Source: Cellulomonas sp. IC4_254 | GTDB taxonomy: Bacteria; Actinomycetota; Actinomycetes; Actinomycetales; Cellulomonadaceae | Length of the DNA stretch: 49,003 nt | Assembly: GCF_011603975.1 (NCBI RefSeq) | Contig: NZ_JAANNB010000005.1 | Location: forward strand, 1 to 49,003 | Direction of reading: 5' to 3' | Part shown: positions 24,647 through 35,205 of the stretch, in pieces | Layout of the letters: each line of letters starts with the position of its first letter | How positions within the stretch are numbered: position 1 is the first letter of the stretch | The notes under the pieces: model-generated | The model's input: the letters and a program-made list of their open reading frames with translations, nothing else | Told to the model about the DNA's origin: nothing | Database searches by the model: none | Program-made: the position numbers and the translations under genes

Positions 24647-24738
24647 CGCCGCCCGTCCTCCGTGGCGCGCACCCCCCGCGCCAGCCGCCGCACCCGCCGC
24701 CACCCATCCGGGCGGGCGCCCCGCACCGAAAGACCTCC

Positions 24739-26091
24739 GTGGACCTCTCCCTGCTGCTGCCGATGGTCGCCGCCGCTCTCGCGGCCGTCGCGCTGTACAC
24801 GCTGATCGGGTTCATCCCGGGCACCGACGAGACGTCGGTGCTGCTGCCCGTGACGCTCGCGCTCGTGCTGGCGGGCACCGACCCGCAGGTGGTGCTGGCG
24901 TTCTTCATCGCCGCCGTCGTGACGCTGAACCTGACCAACTCGATCCCGACCGCCCTCGTCGGCCTGCCCGGCGGGGTGCTGTCCGCGCCGATGATCGACC
25001 ACGCGCTGCTGCTCAAGCGGGAGGGCCGGGCCGCGGAGACGATCCGCAAGATGGCCGCCGGGTCCGTGGTCGGCACGCTGATCTCGGTGCCGCTCGCGCT
25101 GCTCATCGCGAGCGCCATCACGCCGTTCGCGGACCAGCTGCGGGAGTACGGGTCGCTGCTGTTCGTCGGCGGCGCGGTGGTCCTGGCGCTGATCGGGAAG
25201 AACAAGGTGCTGTCGCTGCTGGCGATCATCCCGCTCGGCCTGCTGTTCCAGGGCGTGCAGGCGCTGTACCGGCAGACGGGCGTGCTGCCCGAGGACGGCA
25301 CGATCACGGTGTCGTTCTTCCTGTCGATCACCGCCGGCCCGCTCCTGCTCAGCCTGGCGACGCTGCTCAACCCCACGCTGCGCGCCGCGCTCCCCCGCGC
25401 CGGCCGCACGCCCGTGGTCATCACGCGGTCCGAGCTGAAGGGTGCGCCGCTCAGCCCGCGCCGGCTGCTGACCCGTGCGGAGCTCGGCGCCTCGGCCACG
25501 GTGTCCGCCGCCTCCACGCCGCTGTTCTTCCTCAGCCCCGTCGCGCTGACGCTGCTCATGGGCGAGGCGTCCGGCGCCCGCGCCCAGCAGCCCGTCGAGC
25601 GGTCGTCCCGGGCGATCACGTCGATGGCGGCGCTCGCGCACTCGACCTACCTGGCCGGCGTGATCATCCCGCTGCTCGCCGTCGGGCTGCCGCTGTCGCC
25701 GGTCGCCGTCGGGCCCGCGAACGCGCTGTTCAACGCGCCGCCGGTGCTCACCCTCGACAACAACCTGCACCAGCTGCTGACGACGTCGCAGTTCGTGCTC
25801 GCCGTCGTCGTCGGCGGGGCGCTCGCGCTGGTGCTGTCCTACGTGCTCGCGGTCCGGTACTCGTTCCGGCTCACCGCGCTGGTGACCCGCTACGTGCCGC
25901 ACGAGGCCGTGCTCGCGCTGTTCATCGTGTTCGTCCTGCTCCTCGCGTACCTGGACGCAGGGCTCGTCAACGTCTTCGCCGTGCTGCTGGTCGGGCTGAC
26001 CTGCGGCACGCTGAACCGGTTGGGCGTCAACTTCGGGGTGCAGTTCATGTCGCTGTACGCGGCCCCGTGGTTCGTGGCGCACCTGATGTGA
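24739..26091 (+). CDS. TctA-like (tripartite tricarboxylate type) permease
   Basis: The 450-residue protein has about ten or more membrane helices. LIGFIPGTDETSVLLPVTLAL near the N-terminus and SIPTALVGLPGGVLSAPMIDHALLLKREGRAAETI match the TctA permease fold, where paired Gly/Pro-rich segments line the carboxylate site. No TctC-type binding-protein gene is nearby. GTG 24739 gives a short N-terminus before helix 1. Its stop overlaps the start region of mevalonate kinase, so the two are co-transcribed. The inferred cargo is a small carboxylate, with mevalonate the most attractive guess. Confidence 0.82.
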   Translation: MDLSLLLPMVAAALAAVALYTLIGFIPGTDETSVLLPVTLALVLAGTDPQVVLAFFIAAVVTLNLTNSIPTALVGLPGGVLSAPMIDHALLLKREGRAAETIRKMAAGSVVGTLISVPLALLIASAITPFADQLREYGSLLFVGGAVVLALIGKNKVLSLLAIIPLGLLFQGVQALYRQTGVLPEDGTITVSFFLSITAGPLLLSLATLLNPTLRAALPRAGRTPVVITRSELKGAPLSPRRLLTRAELGASATVSAASTPLFFLSPVALTLLMGEASGARAQQPVERSSRAITSMAALAHSTYLAGVIIPLLAVGLPLSPVAVGPANALFNAPPVLTLDNNLHQLLTTSQFVLAVVVGGALALVLSYVLAVRYSFRLTALVTRYVPHEAVLALFIVFVLLLAYLDAGLVNVFAVLLVGLTCGTLNRLGVNFGVQFMSLYAAPWFVAHLM

Positions 26092-27110
26092 GGAGTCGGA
26101 CCATCTCGAGCACGAACCCGCGCAGCACCGGCCCGGGCGCGCCGCGCGCCACCGGGACGGGGCACACCCGCGCGAAGGCGATCCTGGTCGGCGAGCACGC
26201 CGTCGTGTACGGCGAGCCCGCGATCGCGCTGCCCCTCGCCAGCCTCCCGATGCGCGCCGTCGCGCGGCGGGAGGAGGGCCCGCTGTCGCTCGAGTCGGTC
26301 CTGTACTCCGGCCGGCTGGCCGACGCCCCGGAGCAGCTGGCCGCCCCGGTCGCCGCCGTCGAGGCCACGCTCGACCACCTCGGCCTGCCGCACCGCGACA
26401 TCGTGCTGGCGACCGAGTCGACGATCCCCGCCGCGCGCGGCCTCGGCTCCAGCGCCGCCACCGCCGGGGCGCTCGCGCTCGCGCTGGCCGACCTCGCCGG
26501 CCGGACCCTGACCGCCCAGGAGCACTTCGACCTCGTGCAGGTCGGCGAGCGGGTCGCGCACGGCAACCCCAGCGGGCTCGACGCCCGGACGACCGCCTCG
26601 ACCGAGCCGGTGTGGTTCCAGGCCGGGGAGATCCGGCCGCTCGACCTCGCGCTGCGCGCGCACCTCGTCGTCGCCGACACCGGCGTGCACGGGCGGACCC
26701 GGGTCGCGGTCGCGGACGTCCGCTCGTTCCGGGACCGGCACCCCGCACGCGGGGCCGAGCTGATCGCGGAGCTCGGGGCCATCACGCGGGACGTGGTCGA
26801 CGACCTGGCCCTGGACCGGCCCGCGGAGCTGGGCGCGCGGATGACCCGCGCGCACGGCGCCCTCGCCGAGCTCGGCGTCTCCTCCCCGGAGCTCGACCGG
26901 CTGGTCGGCGCGGCGCTCGCCGCCGGCGCCCTCGGCGCCAAGCTCACCGGCGGTGGCCAGGGCGGATGCCTGCTGGCGCTCGCGGACGACGCGGCGTCCG
27001 CTGGTACGATCGCCGCTGCCCTGCGCCGCGCGGGAGCGGCGCGCACGTGGCTGCACCGGACCGACGCGCGGCGACCCGCCGCCCCCTCCGCCCAGGTGCC
27101 CCTCGGATGA
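26088..27110 (+). CDS. mvaK1: Mevalonate kinase
   Basis: This is a GHMP-family kinase, 340 residues from GTG 26088. It shows AKAILVGEHAVVYGEPAIALPL near the N-terminus (29-50), the phosphate loop GLGSSAA (118-124), and the C-terminal motif KLTGGGQGG (285-293). It phosphorylates mevalonate at O5, the first step of the lower mevalonate pathway. The start is uncertain. GTG 26088 overlaps the permease stop but lacks a ribosome site, while AGGAG (26091-26095) sits 7 nt before an in-frame ATC at 26103. The stop overlaps mvaD (ATGA). Confidence 0.94.
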   Translation: MRSRTISSTNPRSTGPGAPRATGTGHTRAKAILVGEHAVVYGEPAIALPLASLPMRAVARREEGPLSLESVLYSGRLADAPEQLAAPVAAVEATLDHLGLPHRDIVLATESTIPAARGLGSSAATAGALALALADLAGRTLTAQEHFDLVQVGERVAHGNPSGLDARTTASTEPVWFQAGEIRPLDLALRAHLVVADTGVHGRTRVAVADVRSFRDRHPARGAELIAELGAITRDVVDDLALDRPAELGARMTRAHGALAELGVSSPELDRLVGAALAAGALGAKLTGGGQGGCLLALADDAASAGTIAAALRRAGAARTWLHRTDARRPAAPSAQVPLG

Positions 27111-28102
27111 CTGACTCCGCGACCGCCGTCGCGCACGCGAACATCGCGCTCGCCAAGTACTGGGGCAAGCGCGACGAGGCCCTGGCGCTGCCCGCGACGT
27201 CCAGCCTGTCGCTCACGCTCGACGCGTTCCACGCGACGACGACCGTCAAGCTCGACCCGGCGGCGACCGACGACTCCGGCACGCTGGACGGCCGGCCGAT
27301 GTCCGACGCCGAGGTGACCCGGGTCCGGCGGTTCCTCGACCTCGTCCGGTCGCTGGCCGGCTCGTCGGTGCACGCCGCGGTCACCTCCGTGTCCACGGTG
27401 CCGACCGGCGCGGGCCTCGCGTCGTCGGCGAGCGGGTTCGCCGCGCTCGCCGGTGCCGCGGCCGCCGCGTACGGCCTCGACCTCGACCCGCGGGCGCTGT
27501 CCCGGCTGGCGCGGCGCGGCTCCGGGTCGGCGGCGCGCTCCGTGTTCGGCGGCCTGGTCGTCTGGCACGCGGGCACCGACGACGCCACGTCGTTCGCCGA
27601 GCCGGTGCCCGGCGGCGAGGCCGGCGGTCCGCTCGACCCGGCGATGGCCGTGGTCGTGCTCGACGCCGGACCCAAGTCGATCTCGTCCCGCGAGGCCATG
27701 CGCCGCACCGTCGAGACTTCCCCGTTCTTCCCGGCCTGGACCGAGTCGACCGAGGCGGACGTCGCGCTCATGCTCGACGCCGTGCGCGCCGGAGACCTGC
27801 CCACGCTCGGCGCGCTCGCCGAGTCCAACGCCCTGCGGATGCACGCCACGATGCTCGGCGCCCGGCCCCCGGTCCGGTACTGGACCGCGCACACCGTGGG
27901 CGTGCTGGACCAGGTGCAGGCGCTGCGCGCCGACGGCCTGCCGTGCTGGGCGACCATCGACGCCGGGCCCAACGTCAAGGTGCTGTGCGCCGGCCGGGAC
28001 CTGCCCGCCGTCGCCGAGGCGCTGTCCGAGGGCCGCACCCGCCGCGTGGTCACCGCCCGCCCCGGGCCGGACCTGCGCGTGACCGCGGGGGGTGCCGCGT
28101 GA
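27107..28102 (+). CDS. mvaD: Diphosphomevalonate decarboxylase
   Basis: The 331-residue GHMP-family protein has the ANIALAKYWGKRDEALALP signature (11-29) diagnostic of MvaD and the loop LASSASGFAAL (104-114). FGGLVVWHAG, MRRTVETSPFF, and WATIDAGPNVKVLC near the end are conserved with characterised MvaD. It converts mevalonate diphosphate to isopentenyl diphosphate using ATP. The ATG overlaps the mvaK1 stop (ATGA) and the stop overlaps the mvaK2 GTG, as in a tightly coupled operon. Confidence 0.96.
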   Translation: MTDSATAVAHANIALAKYWGKRDEALALPATSSLSLTLDAFHATTTVKLDPAATDDSGTLDGRPMSDAEVTRVRRFLDLVRSLAGSSVHAAVTSVSTVPTGAGLASSASGFAALAGAAAAAYGLDLDPRALSRLARRGSGSAARSVFGGLVVWHAGTDDATSFAEPVPGGEAGGPLDPAMAVVVLDAGPKSISSREAMRRTVETSPFFPAWTESTEADVALMLDAVRAGDLPTLGALAESNALRMHATMLGARPPVRYWTAHTVGVLDQVQALRADGLPCWATIDAGPNVKVLCAGRDLPAVAEALSEGRTRRVVTARPGPDLRVTAGGAA

Positions 28103-29250
28103 CCGCGCCCGCCGCCGGGACCCCCGCGCCCGCCGAGGCGGCCATCGAGGTCAGCGCGCCCGGCAAGCTGTTCGTCGCCGGCGAGTACGCCGTGGTCGAG
28201 GCCGGCTACCCCGCCGTGCTCGTCGCCGTCGACCGGCACGTCACGGTGCGCCTCGCGCGCGCCGAGGGCGCCGGGTCCATCGCGTCCGACCAGTACGGCC
28301 GGCTGCCCGTGGTGTGGCGCCGCGACGGCGGCCGGGTGGTGCTGGACCACGACAGCCGCCCGTTCGACTACGTGCTCGCGGCCATCGACGTCGTCGAGCG
28401 GTTCGCCGCGGAGCAGGGGCGCGAGCTCGGCTTCTACGACATCACGATCACCTCCGAGCTCGACGACCAGTCCGGCCGGAAGTTCGGCCTCGGCTCGTCC
28501 GCCGCCGTCACCGCCGCCACCGTGCGGGCGCTCGACCGGTTCTACGCCCTCGACCTGCCGACCGAGCGCCTGCTGCGGCTCGCGCTCCTCGCCACCGTCG
28601 CGGTGAACCCGATGGGCTCCGGCGGCGACGTCGCGGCCAGCCTGTACGGCGGGTGGATCCGGTACGCGGCGCTCGACCGCGACTGGCTGCGCGCCGCCCA
28701 GGCCGCCGCCGAGTCGTCGGGCGCCGTCCGGCCGCTCTCCGCGCTGCTCGACGCCGACTGGCCCGGCCTGTCCGTCCGGCGGCTGCCGACCCCGCGCACG
28801 ATGCGGCTGGTCGTCGGCTGGACCGGCGTCCCCGCCTCGACCACCCGCCTGGTCGAGCGGATGCAGTCCCGCAAGGGCGCCGCCGAGGCGCACTACCCGG
28901 ACTTCCTCGCCGCCTCCCGGGAGTGCGTGGACGCGCTGGCCGAGGCCATCGAGCGCGACGACGCCCCCGCCGCCAAGGCCCAGATCCACCGGGCGCGCGG
29001 CCTGCTCACCTCGCTGGCCCGCGCCGCCGGCGTCGACATCGAGACCCCGGCGCTGCGCACGCTGTGCGAGACGGCCGAGAGCGTCGGCGCGGCGGCCAAG
29101 TCGTCCGGCGCGGGCGGGGGCGACTGCGGCATCGTGCTGGTCGACGCCGACACCGACCTGGAGCCCATGCTGCGGGACTGGGCGCTGTCCGACGTGCGGC
29201 ACCTGTCGCTGCGGGTCCAGCAGCCGTGCGACGCCGAGGACGCGCGATGA
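28099..29250 (+). CDS. mvaK2: Phosphomevalonate kinase
   Basis: The 383-residue GHMP kinase has SAPGKLFVAGEYAVVEAGYPAV (19-40) with FVAGEYAVV typical of PMK, the loop KFGLGSSAAVTAA (128-140), PMGSGGDVAASLYGG in the middle, and SSGAGGGDCGIVL near the end. It phosphorylates 5-phosphomevalonate to the diphosphate. GTG 28099 overlaps the mvaD stop (GTGA). The gene order K1-D-K2-fni is that of the Streptomyces CL190 cluster, which additionally carries HMG-CoA reductase and synthase genes after fni. Confidence 0.95.
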   Translation: MTAPAAGTPAPAEAAIEVSAPGKLFVAGEYAVVEAGYPAVLVAVDRHVTVRLARAEGAGSIASDQYGRLPVVWRRDGGRVVLDHDSRPFDYVLAAIDVVERFAAEQGRELGFYDITITSELDDQSGRKFGLGSSAAVTAATVRALDRFYALDLPTERLLRLALLATVAVNPMGSGGDVAASLYGGWIRYAALDRDWLRAAQAAAESSGAVRPLSALLDADWPGLSVRRLPTPRTMRLVVGWTGVPASTTRLVERMQSRKGAAEAHYPDFLAASRECVDALAEAIERDDAPAAKAQIHRARGLLTSLARAAGVDIETPALRTLCETAESVGAAAKSSGAGGGDCGIVLVDADTDLEPMLRDWALSDVRHLSLRVQQPCDAEDAR

Positions 29251-30368
29251 CCGCCGACGACGCGCCCCTGTCAGGGCAGGACCAGCCGACGACCGACGCG
29301 ACGGCGGCCGAGCAGGACGCACGCCGCAAGGACGACCACGTCCGCCTGGCCGTCGCCCAGCACGCCGAGCCGGGCCCGAGCGACTTCGACCACGTCCGCC
29401 CGATGAACCACCCGCTCGCGGCGGGCGACCGCGCGCAGGTCTCGCTGCGCGCCACCGGCCGGGTCCTCGACTGGCCCGTGCCGCTCTACATCAACGGCAT
29501 GACGGGCGGCACGGCGCACACCGCGACGATCAACCGGGCGCTGGCGATCGCCGCCCGCGAGACGGGCGTCCCGATCGCGTCCGGCTCGACGGGGATCCTG
29601 CACCGCGAGCCCGCCGCGATCCCGTCGTTCCGGGTGCTGCGCGACCTCAACCCCGACGGGTTCGTGCTGGCGAACGTGAACCCGAACCTCACGCCCGCCC
29701 AGGCCCGGCGCTCGGTCGAGATCCTCGGCGCCGACGGCCTGCAGGTGCACGTGAACCCGGCGCAGGAGATCGTCATGCCGGAGGGCGACCGCGACTTCAC
29801 GCGCTGGGCGGACAACATCGCGGCGATCGTCGACGGCGTGGACGTCCCGGTCGTCGTCAAGGAGGTCGGCGCCGGCATGAGCCGCGGCACCGTCGAGGTC
29901 CTGCGCGACCTCGGCGTCGCGGCCGTCGACGTCTCCGGCCGGGGCGGCACCGACTTCACCGCCATCGAGTCCGCCCGCCGCACCGACGGCGGCATGGACT
30001 ACCTGGCGTCCTGGGGCCAGTCGGCCGTCGAGGGCCTGCTCGACGCCTCCTCGGTCGACGGCGTGGACCTGCTGGCGTCCGGCGGCGTCCGGCACCCGCT
30101 CGACGTCGTCCGTGCCCTCGCGCTCGGCGCGACGGCGGTCGGCGTCGCGGGCGGCTTCCTGCGCACCCTGCTCACCGACGGCGAGACGGCCCTCGTCGCC
30201 CGCATCGAGTCCTGGCTGACCCAGGTCGGCGACATCATGACGCTGCTCGGCGCCCGCACGGTCGGCGACCTGCGGCACGTGGACCTGCTGCTCACCGGGC
30301 CGGTCCGCGAGTTCTGCGACCTGCGCGGCGTCGACGCCCGCGCGTACGCCCGCCGCAGCGGCCGCTAG
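29247..30368 (+). CDS. fni: Type 2 isopentenyl-diphosphate delta-isomerase
   Basis: The 373-residue FMN/NADPH-dependent isomerase has RKDDHVRLA near residue 27, YINGMTGGTAHTATINRAL (MTGG 85-88), ASGSTGILHREP, NPAQEIVMPEGDRDF, VKEVGAGMS, and the FMN phosphate region LLASGGVRHPLDVV with GATAVGVAGGF. It interconverts IPP and DMAPP. The ATG overlaps the mvaK2 stop. It is the last gene of the operon: after 67 bp a toxin-antitoxin promoter follows, and no HMG-CoA reductase or synthase gene occurs in the window. Confidence 0.96.
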   Translation: MTADDAPLSGQDQPTTDATAAEQDARRKDDHVRLAVAQHAEPGPSDFDHVRPMNHPLAAGDRAQVSLRATGRVLDWPVPLYINGMTGGTAHTATINRALAIAARETGVPIASGSTGILHREPAAIPSFRVLRDLNPDGFVLANVNPNLTPAQARRSVEILGADGLQVHVNPAQEIVMPEGDRDFTRWADNIAAIVDGVDVPVVVKEVGAGMSRGTVEVLRDLGVAAVDVSGRGGTDFTAIESARRTDGGMDYLASWGQSAVEGLLDASSVDGVDLLASGGVRHPLDVVRALALGATAVGVAGGFLRTLLTDGETALVARIESWLTQVGDIMTLLGARTVGDLRHVDLLLTGPVREFCDLRGVDARAYARRSGR

Positions 30369-30410
30369 CCCGCCCCGCGGCGCGGCCGGGAGGTGGCCCT
30401 TCCGCGCCCC

Positions 30411-30429
30411 GGTATACCGATCGTATCCT
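30411..30429 (+). promoter_or_regulatory. Promoter/operator of the MazEF-like module
   Basis: GGTATACC (30411-30418) and CGATCG (30418-30423) are adjoining palindromes. They abut the -10 TATCCT (30424-30429), 6 nt before the ATG at 30436. This fits antitoxin autoregulation of a leaderless transcript. Confidence 0.6.
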
Positions 30430-30435
30430 CGCCGC

Positions 30436-30702
30436 ATGACCATGACGACGATCAAGATCGACTCGGACCTGCGCGACCGGCTCAACGGCGCCGCGCGCGA
30501 GCAGGGCGTCACGGCGGGGTCGTTCGTCGAGCTGCTGTTCGAACGGTGGCTGCGGGAGCAGCGGTTCGCGGCGATGCGCGAGGCGATGGCGCGGACGCCC
30601 GACGACCTCGCCGAGTCCTACCGTCGGGAGACCGCGGCGTGGGAGGCCGTGGCTACGGACGGGCTCGCGGGCGACGCGCCGTACGGCTCGGACCCCGCGT
30701 GA
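30436..30702 (+). CDS. Ribbon-helix-helix antitoxin-like protein
   Basis: This is an 88-residue protein with an N-terminal RHH fold (MTTIKIDSDLRDRLNGAAREQGVTAGSFVELLFERWL). An Arg/Glu-rich helix and an acidic tail that can neutralise a toxin follow. The stop overlaps the GTG of a MazF/PemK-like toxin (GTGA), and palindromes cover its promoter. The ATG at 30436 was chosen by the leaderless -10; an in-frame ATG two codons later is also possible. Confidence 0.88.
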   Translation: MTMTTIKIDSDLRDRLNGAAREQGVTAGSFVELLFERWLREQRFAAMREAMARTPDDLAESYRRETAAWEAVATDGLAGDAPYGSDPA

Positions 30703-31058
30703 CGGCGCTGCCCGAGGCGGACCCGCTGGCGCACGGGGAGCTCGTGTGGGCCCACCTGTCGCCCGCCGTGGGGCGCGAGCAGGACGGCCACCGGCCGGCG
30801 CTCGTCGTCGCGTCGGACCCGTACCTGCGCACGGTCACCTCGCTCGCGGTGGTCGTCCCCCTGACGTCCGTCGACCGCGGGTGGCCGAACCACGTGCGGG
30901 TCCGGGGCGCGCACCGGCTGCCGTCGCCGTCCTGGGCGATGACCGAGCAGGTGCGGACGATCGACCGGGCGCGGATCACGGGCCGGGCGGGCTACGCGGA
31001 CGCCGCCACGCTCACGGAGGTCGCGGTCTACCTCGGGGACTTCCTCGGCCTCGGATGA
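30699..31058 (+). CDS. MazF/PemK-type endoribonuclease toxin
   Basis: The 119-residue protein has the MazF-family layout: GELVWAHLSPAVGREQDGHRPALVVASD (residues 12-39), VTSLAVVVPLTSVDRGWPNHVRV, and PSWAMTEQVRTIDRARI near the end. The usual first-loop Trp/Asp pattern is only partly kept (VWAHLSP in place of VWWVDLDP), so activity is not certain. GTG 30699 overlaps the antitoxin stop. Such toxins cut mRNA at short motifs and inhibit growth. Confidence 0.9.
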   Translation: MTALPEADPLAHGELVWAHLSPAVGREQDGHRPALVVASDPYLRTVTSLAVVVPLTSVDRGWPNHVRVRGAHRLPSPSWAMTEQVRTIDRARITGRAGYADAATLTEVAVYLGDFLGLG

Positions 31059-31080
31059 CCGGGACCTCGGTCCCCGTGGA

Positions 31081-31097
31081 ATACCCCCAGGGGGTAT
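31081..31097 (+). promoter_or_regulatory. CsoR operator
   Basis: ATACCCCCAGGGGGTAT is a perfect 17-bp palindrome matching the known CsoR site (TACCCCNNNGGGGTA type). It overlaps a TATAGC -10 (31095-31100) upstream of csoR-copZ-copA. Cu(I)-bound CsoR should release it. Confidence 0.93.
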
Positions 31098-31149
31098 AGC
31101 GTTGCGGCACTGACGGGGTGCGGTCGCACCCCGCCCGGGAGGAGCGGAC

Positions 31150-31431
31150 ATGCACGGCTACAGCGGCGACAAGGACGACTACCTCAAGCGCCTCAAGCGC
31201 ATCGAGGGGCAGGTGCGCGGCATCGCGCGCATGGTTGACGAGGACGTGTACTGCATCGACGTCCTGACCCAGGTCGCCGCCGTGACCAAGGCGCTGCAGG
31301 CCGTGAGCATCGGCCTCGTCGAGGACCACCTGGGCCACTGCGTCGTCGACGCGGCCCGGCAGTCCGAGGAGGCCGGCGCCGAGAAGGTCCGCGAGGCCTC
31401 CGAGGCGATCGCCCGGCTCGTCCGCTCCTGA
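31150..31431 (+). CDS. csoR: Copper-sensing repressor CsoR
   Basis: The 93-residue four-helix DUF156 protein has all three Cu(I) ligands: C35 (VYCIDV), H60 and C64 (DHLGHC). [18 protein letters not shown] is the family signature. It is the first gene after a perfect CsoR box and precedes copZ and copA, so it is the local copper-responsive repressor of the operon. ATG 31150 follows GGGAGGAGCGG. Confidence 0.97.
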   Translation: MHGYSGDKDDYLKRLKRIEGQVRGIARMVDEDVYCIDVLTQVAAVTKALQAVSIGLVEDHLGHCVVDAARQSEEAGAEKVREASEAIARLVRS

Positions 31432-31460
31432 CCCCGACCCGCACCGCGAGAGGAAACCCC

Positions 31461-31690
31461 ATGAGCCAGACCACCAGCTTCTCCGTCGACGGCATGACCT
31501 GCGGCAACTGCGTCCGCCACGTGACCGAGGAGCTCACCGCGCTGCCGGGCGTCACCGACGTGCAGGTCGACCTGGTCGCCGGCGGGTCGTCGCCGGTCAC
31601 CGTCACCTCGGACGCGCCGCTCACCGACGAGGCGATCGCCGCCGCCGTCGACGAGGCCGGCTACGCCGTCACGCCGCGGAAGTCGCTGCT

Positions 31691-31694
<4 letters not shown>
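31461..31694 (+). CDS. copZ: Copper chaperone CopZ (heavy-metal-associated domain)
   Basis: The 77-residue HMA-domain protein has the ferredoxin-like fold and the metal motif MTCGNC (residues 12-17). It carries Cu(I) to the ATPase. AGAGGAAACCCC precedes ATG 31461. The stop overlaps copA GTG (GTGA), so chaperone and pump are translationally coupled. Confidence 0.95.
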
Positions 31695-34267
<2,573 letters not shown>

Positions 34268-34303
34268 CCGCCGCCGCGAGCGCACCCGCTCCCGGCACCG
34301 CGA

Positions 34304-34339
34304 CCGGCCCCGGGCGTCCTGTGGACGTCCCGGGGCCGG
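34304..34339 (+). terminator. Terminator of the cop operon
   Basis: CCGGCCCCGGGCGTCC (34304-34319) pairs with 34323-34339 across a 3-nt TGT loop, with one bulged T. It sits 37 bp after the copA stop. Confidence 0.8.
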
Positions 34340-34397
34340 CGCGCGCGGAGGCGCTACCGTCAGCACCGACCGCCGCCCCGCCCAGGAGGAGCAGCCC

Positions 34398-35150
34398 GTG
34401 CCGACCCGTCCCGTCCTCGAGATCGCCGTCCAGGACCTGGCGGGCTACCGCGTGGCCGCCGACGCCGGGGCCGCGCGCGTCGAGGTGTGCGCCGCGCTCG
34501 CCGCGACCGGCGGGCTGACCCCGGGCGCCGGCCTGCTCGCGGCGCTCGTGGCCGAGCGCGAGGCCCGGGCCGCCGGGGGCGCGGCACCCACCGGCGTGCA
34601 CGTCCTGGTCCGGCCGCGGCCGGGGTCGTTCGTGTACGACGCCGACGAGCTCGACGTCCAGGTCCGGGAGGTCCGCGCCGCCGTGGACCTCGGGGTGGAC
34701 GGCGTCGTGGTCGGCCCGCTGACCGCCGACGGCCGGGTGGACGAGCCGGCGCTCGCCGCTCTGGTCGCCGCCGCGGACGGCCGCGAGGTCACCTTCCACC
34801 GGGCGGTCGACTCCGTGCCCGACCCGCTCGCGGTGCTGGACGCACTGGCCGCGGCCGGCGTGACCCGGGTGCTGTCGTCGGGCGGCGAGGCCCGCAGCAT
34901 CGACGGCGTGCGCCGGCTGGCCGCGATGGTCGAGCACACCGCGGGCGCGGTGCAGGTGATGGCCGGTGGCGGCGTGCGGCCCGTCGACATCGGGGCGCTG
35001 ATCGCCGCCGGCGTGGACGCGGTGCACCTGTCCGCGAGCCGCGCGGTCGCCGGTGACGGCGGCCCGGGCGGCGGCGGATCGGCCGGCGGCCACACCGTCA
35101 CCGACCCGGAGCTGGTGGCCCAGGCGGCCGCGGCGCTCGCGCGCGCCTGA
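34398..35150 (+). CDS. cutC: CutC family protein
   Basis: The 250-residue TIM-barrel protein begins VLEIAVQDLAGYRVAADAGAARVEVCAALAATGGLTPG, the CutC signature. FVYDADELDVQVREVRAAVDLGVDGVVVGPLTADGRVD and ILSSGG-like VLSSGGEARSIDGV follow. It was historically linked to copper tolerance; the enzymatic role is unsettled. It has its own promoter (TACCGT at 34355-34360) and a Shine-Dalgarno AGGAGG before GTG 34398, so it is not part of the CsoR operon despite the neighbourhood. Confidence 0.93.
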   Translation: MPTRPVLEIAVQDLAGYRVAADAGAARVEVCAALAATGGLTPGAGLLAALVAEREARAAGGAAPTGVHVLVRPRPGSFVYDADELDVQVREVRAAVDLGVDGVVVGPLTADGRVDEPALAALVAAADGREVTFHRAVDSVPDPLAVLDALAAAGVTRVLSSGGEARSIDGVRRLAAMVEHTAGAVQVMAGGGVRPVDIGALIAAGVDAVHLSASRAVAGDGGPGGGGSAGGHTVTDPELVAQAAAALARA

Positions 35151-35192
35151 CCGGGCACAGGCGGCGTGCAGGCGCCGTCCAGCCACGGGTTC

Positions 35193-35198
35193 TACGCT
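35193..35198 (+). promoter_or_regulatory. Leaderless -10 of the CPBP protease gene
   Basis: TACGCT is followed by 7 nt and GTG 35206 with no ribosome site. Twenty-one of 23 bases from 35188 to 35210 match 123-145 in front of the winged-helix gene. Confidence 0.5.
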
Positions 35199-35205
35199 GC
35201 CGGGC

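Noticed and set aside
24663-24683. Hairpin TGGCGCG-loop-CGCGCCA before the TctA-like permease as a terminator
   Set aside because: The 7-bp GC stem is near chance level here, has no U tract, and the genes on both sides look co-oriented. Not strong enough to list.
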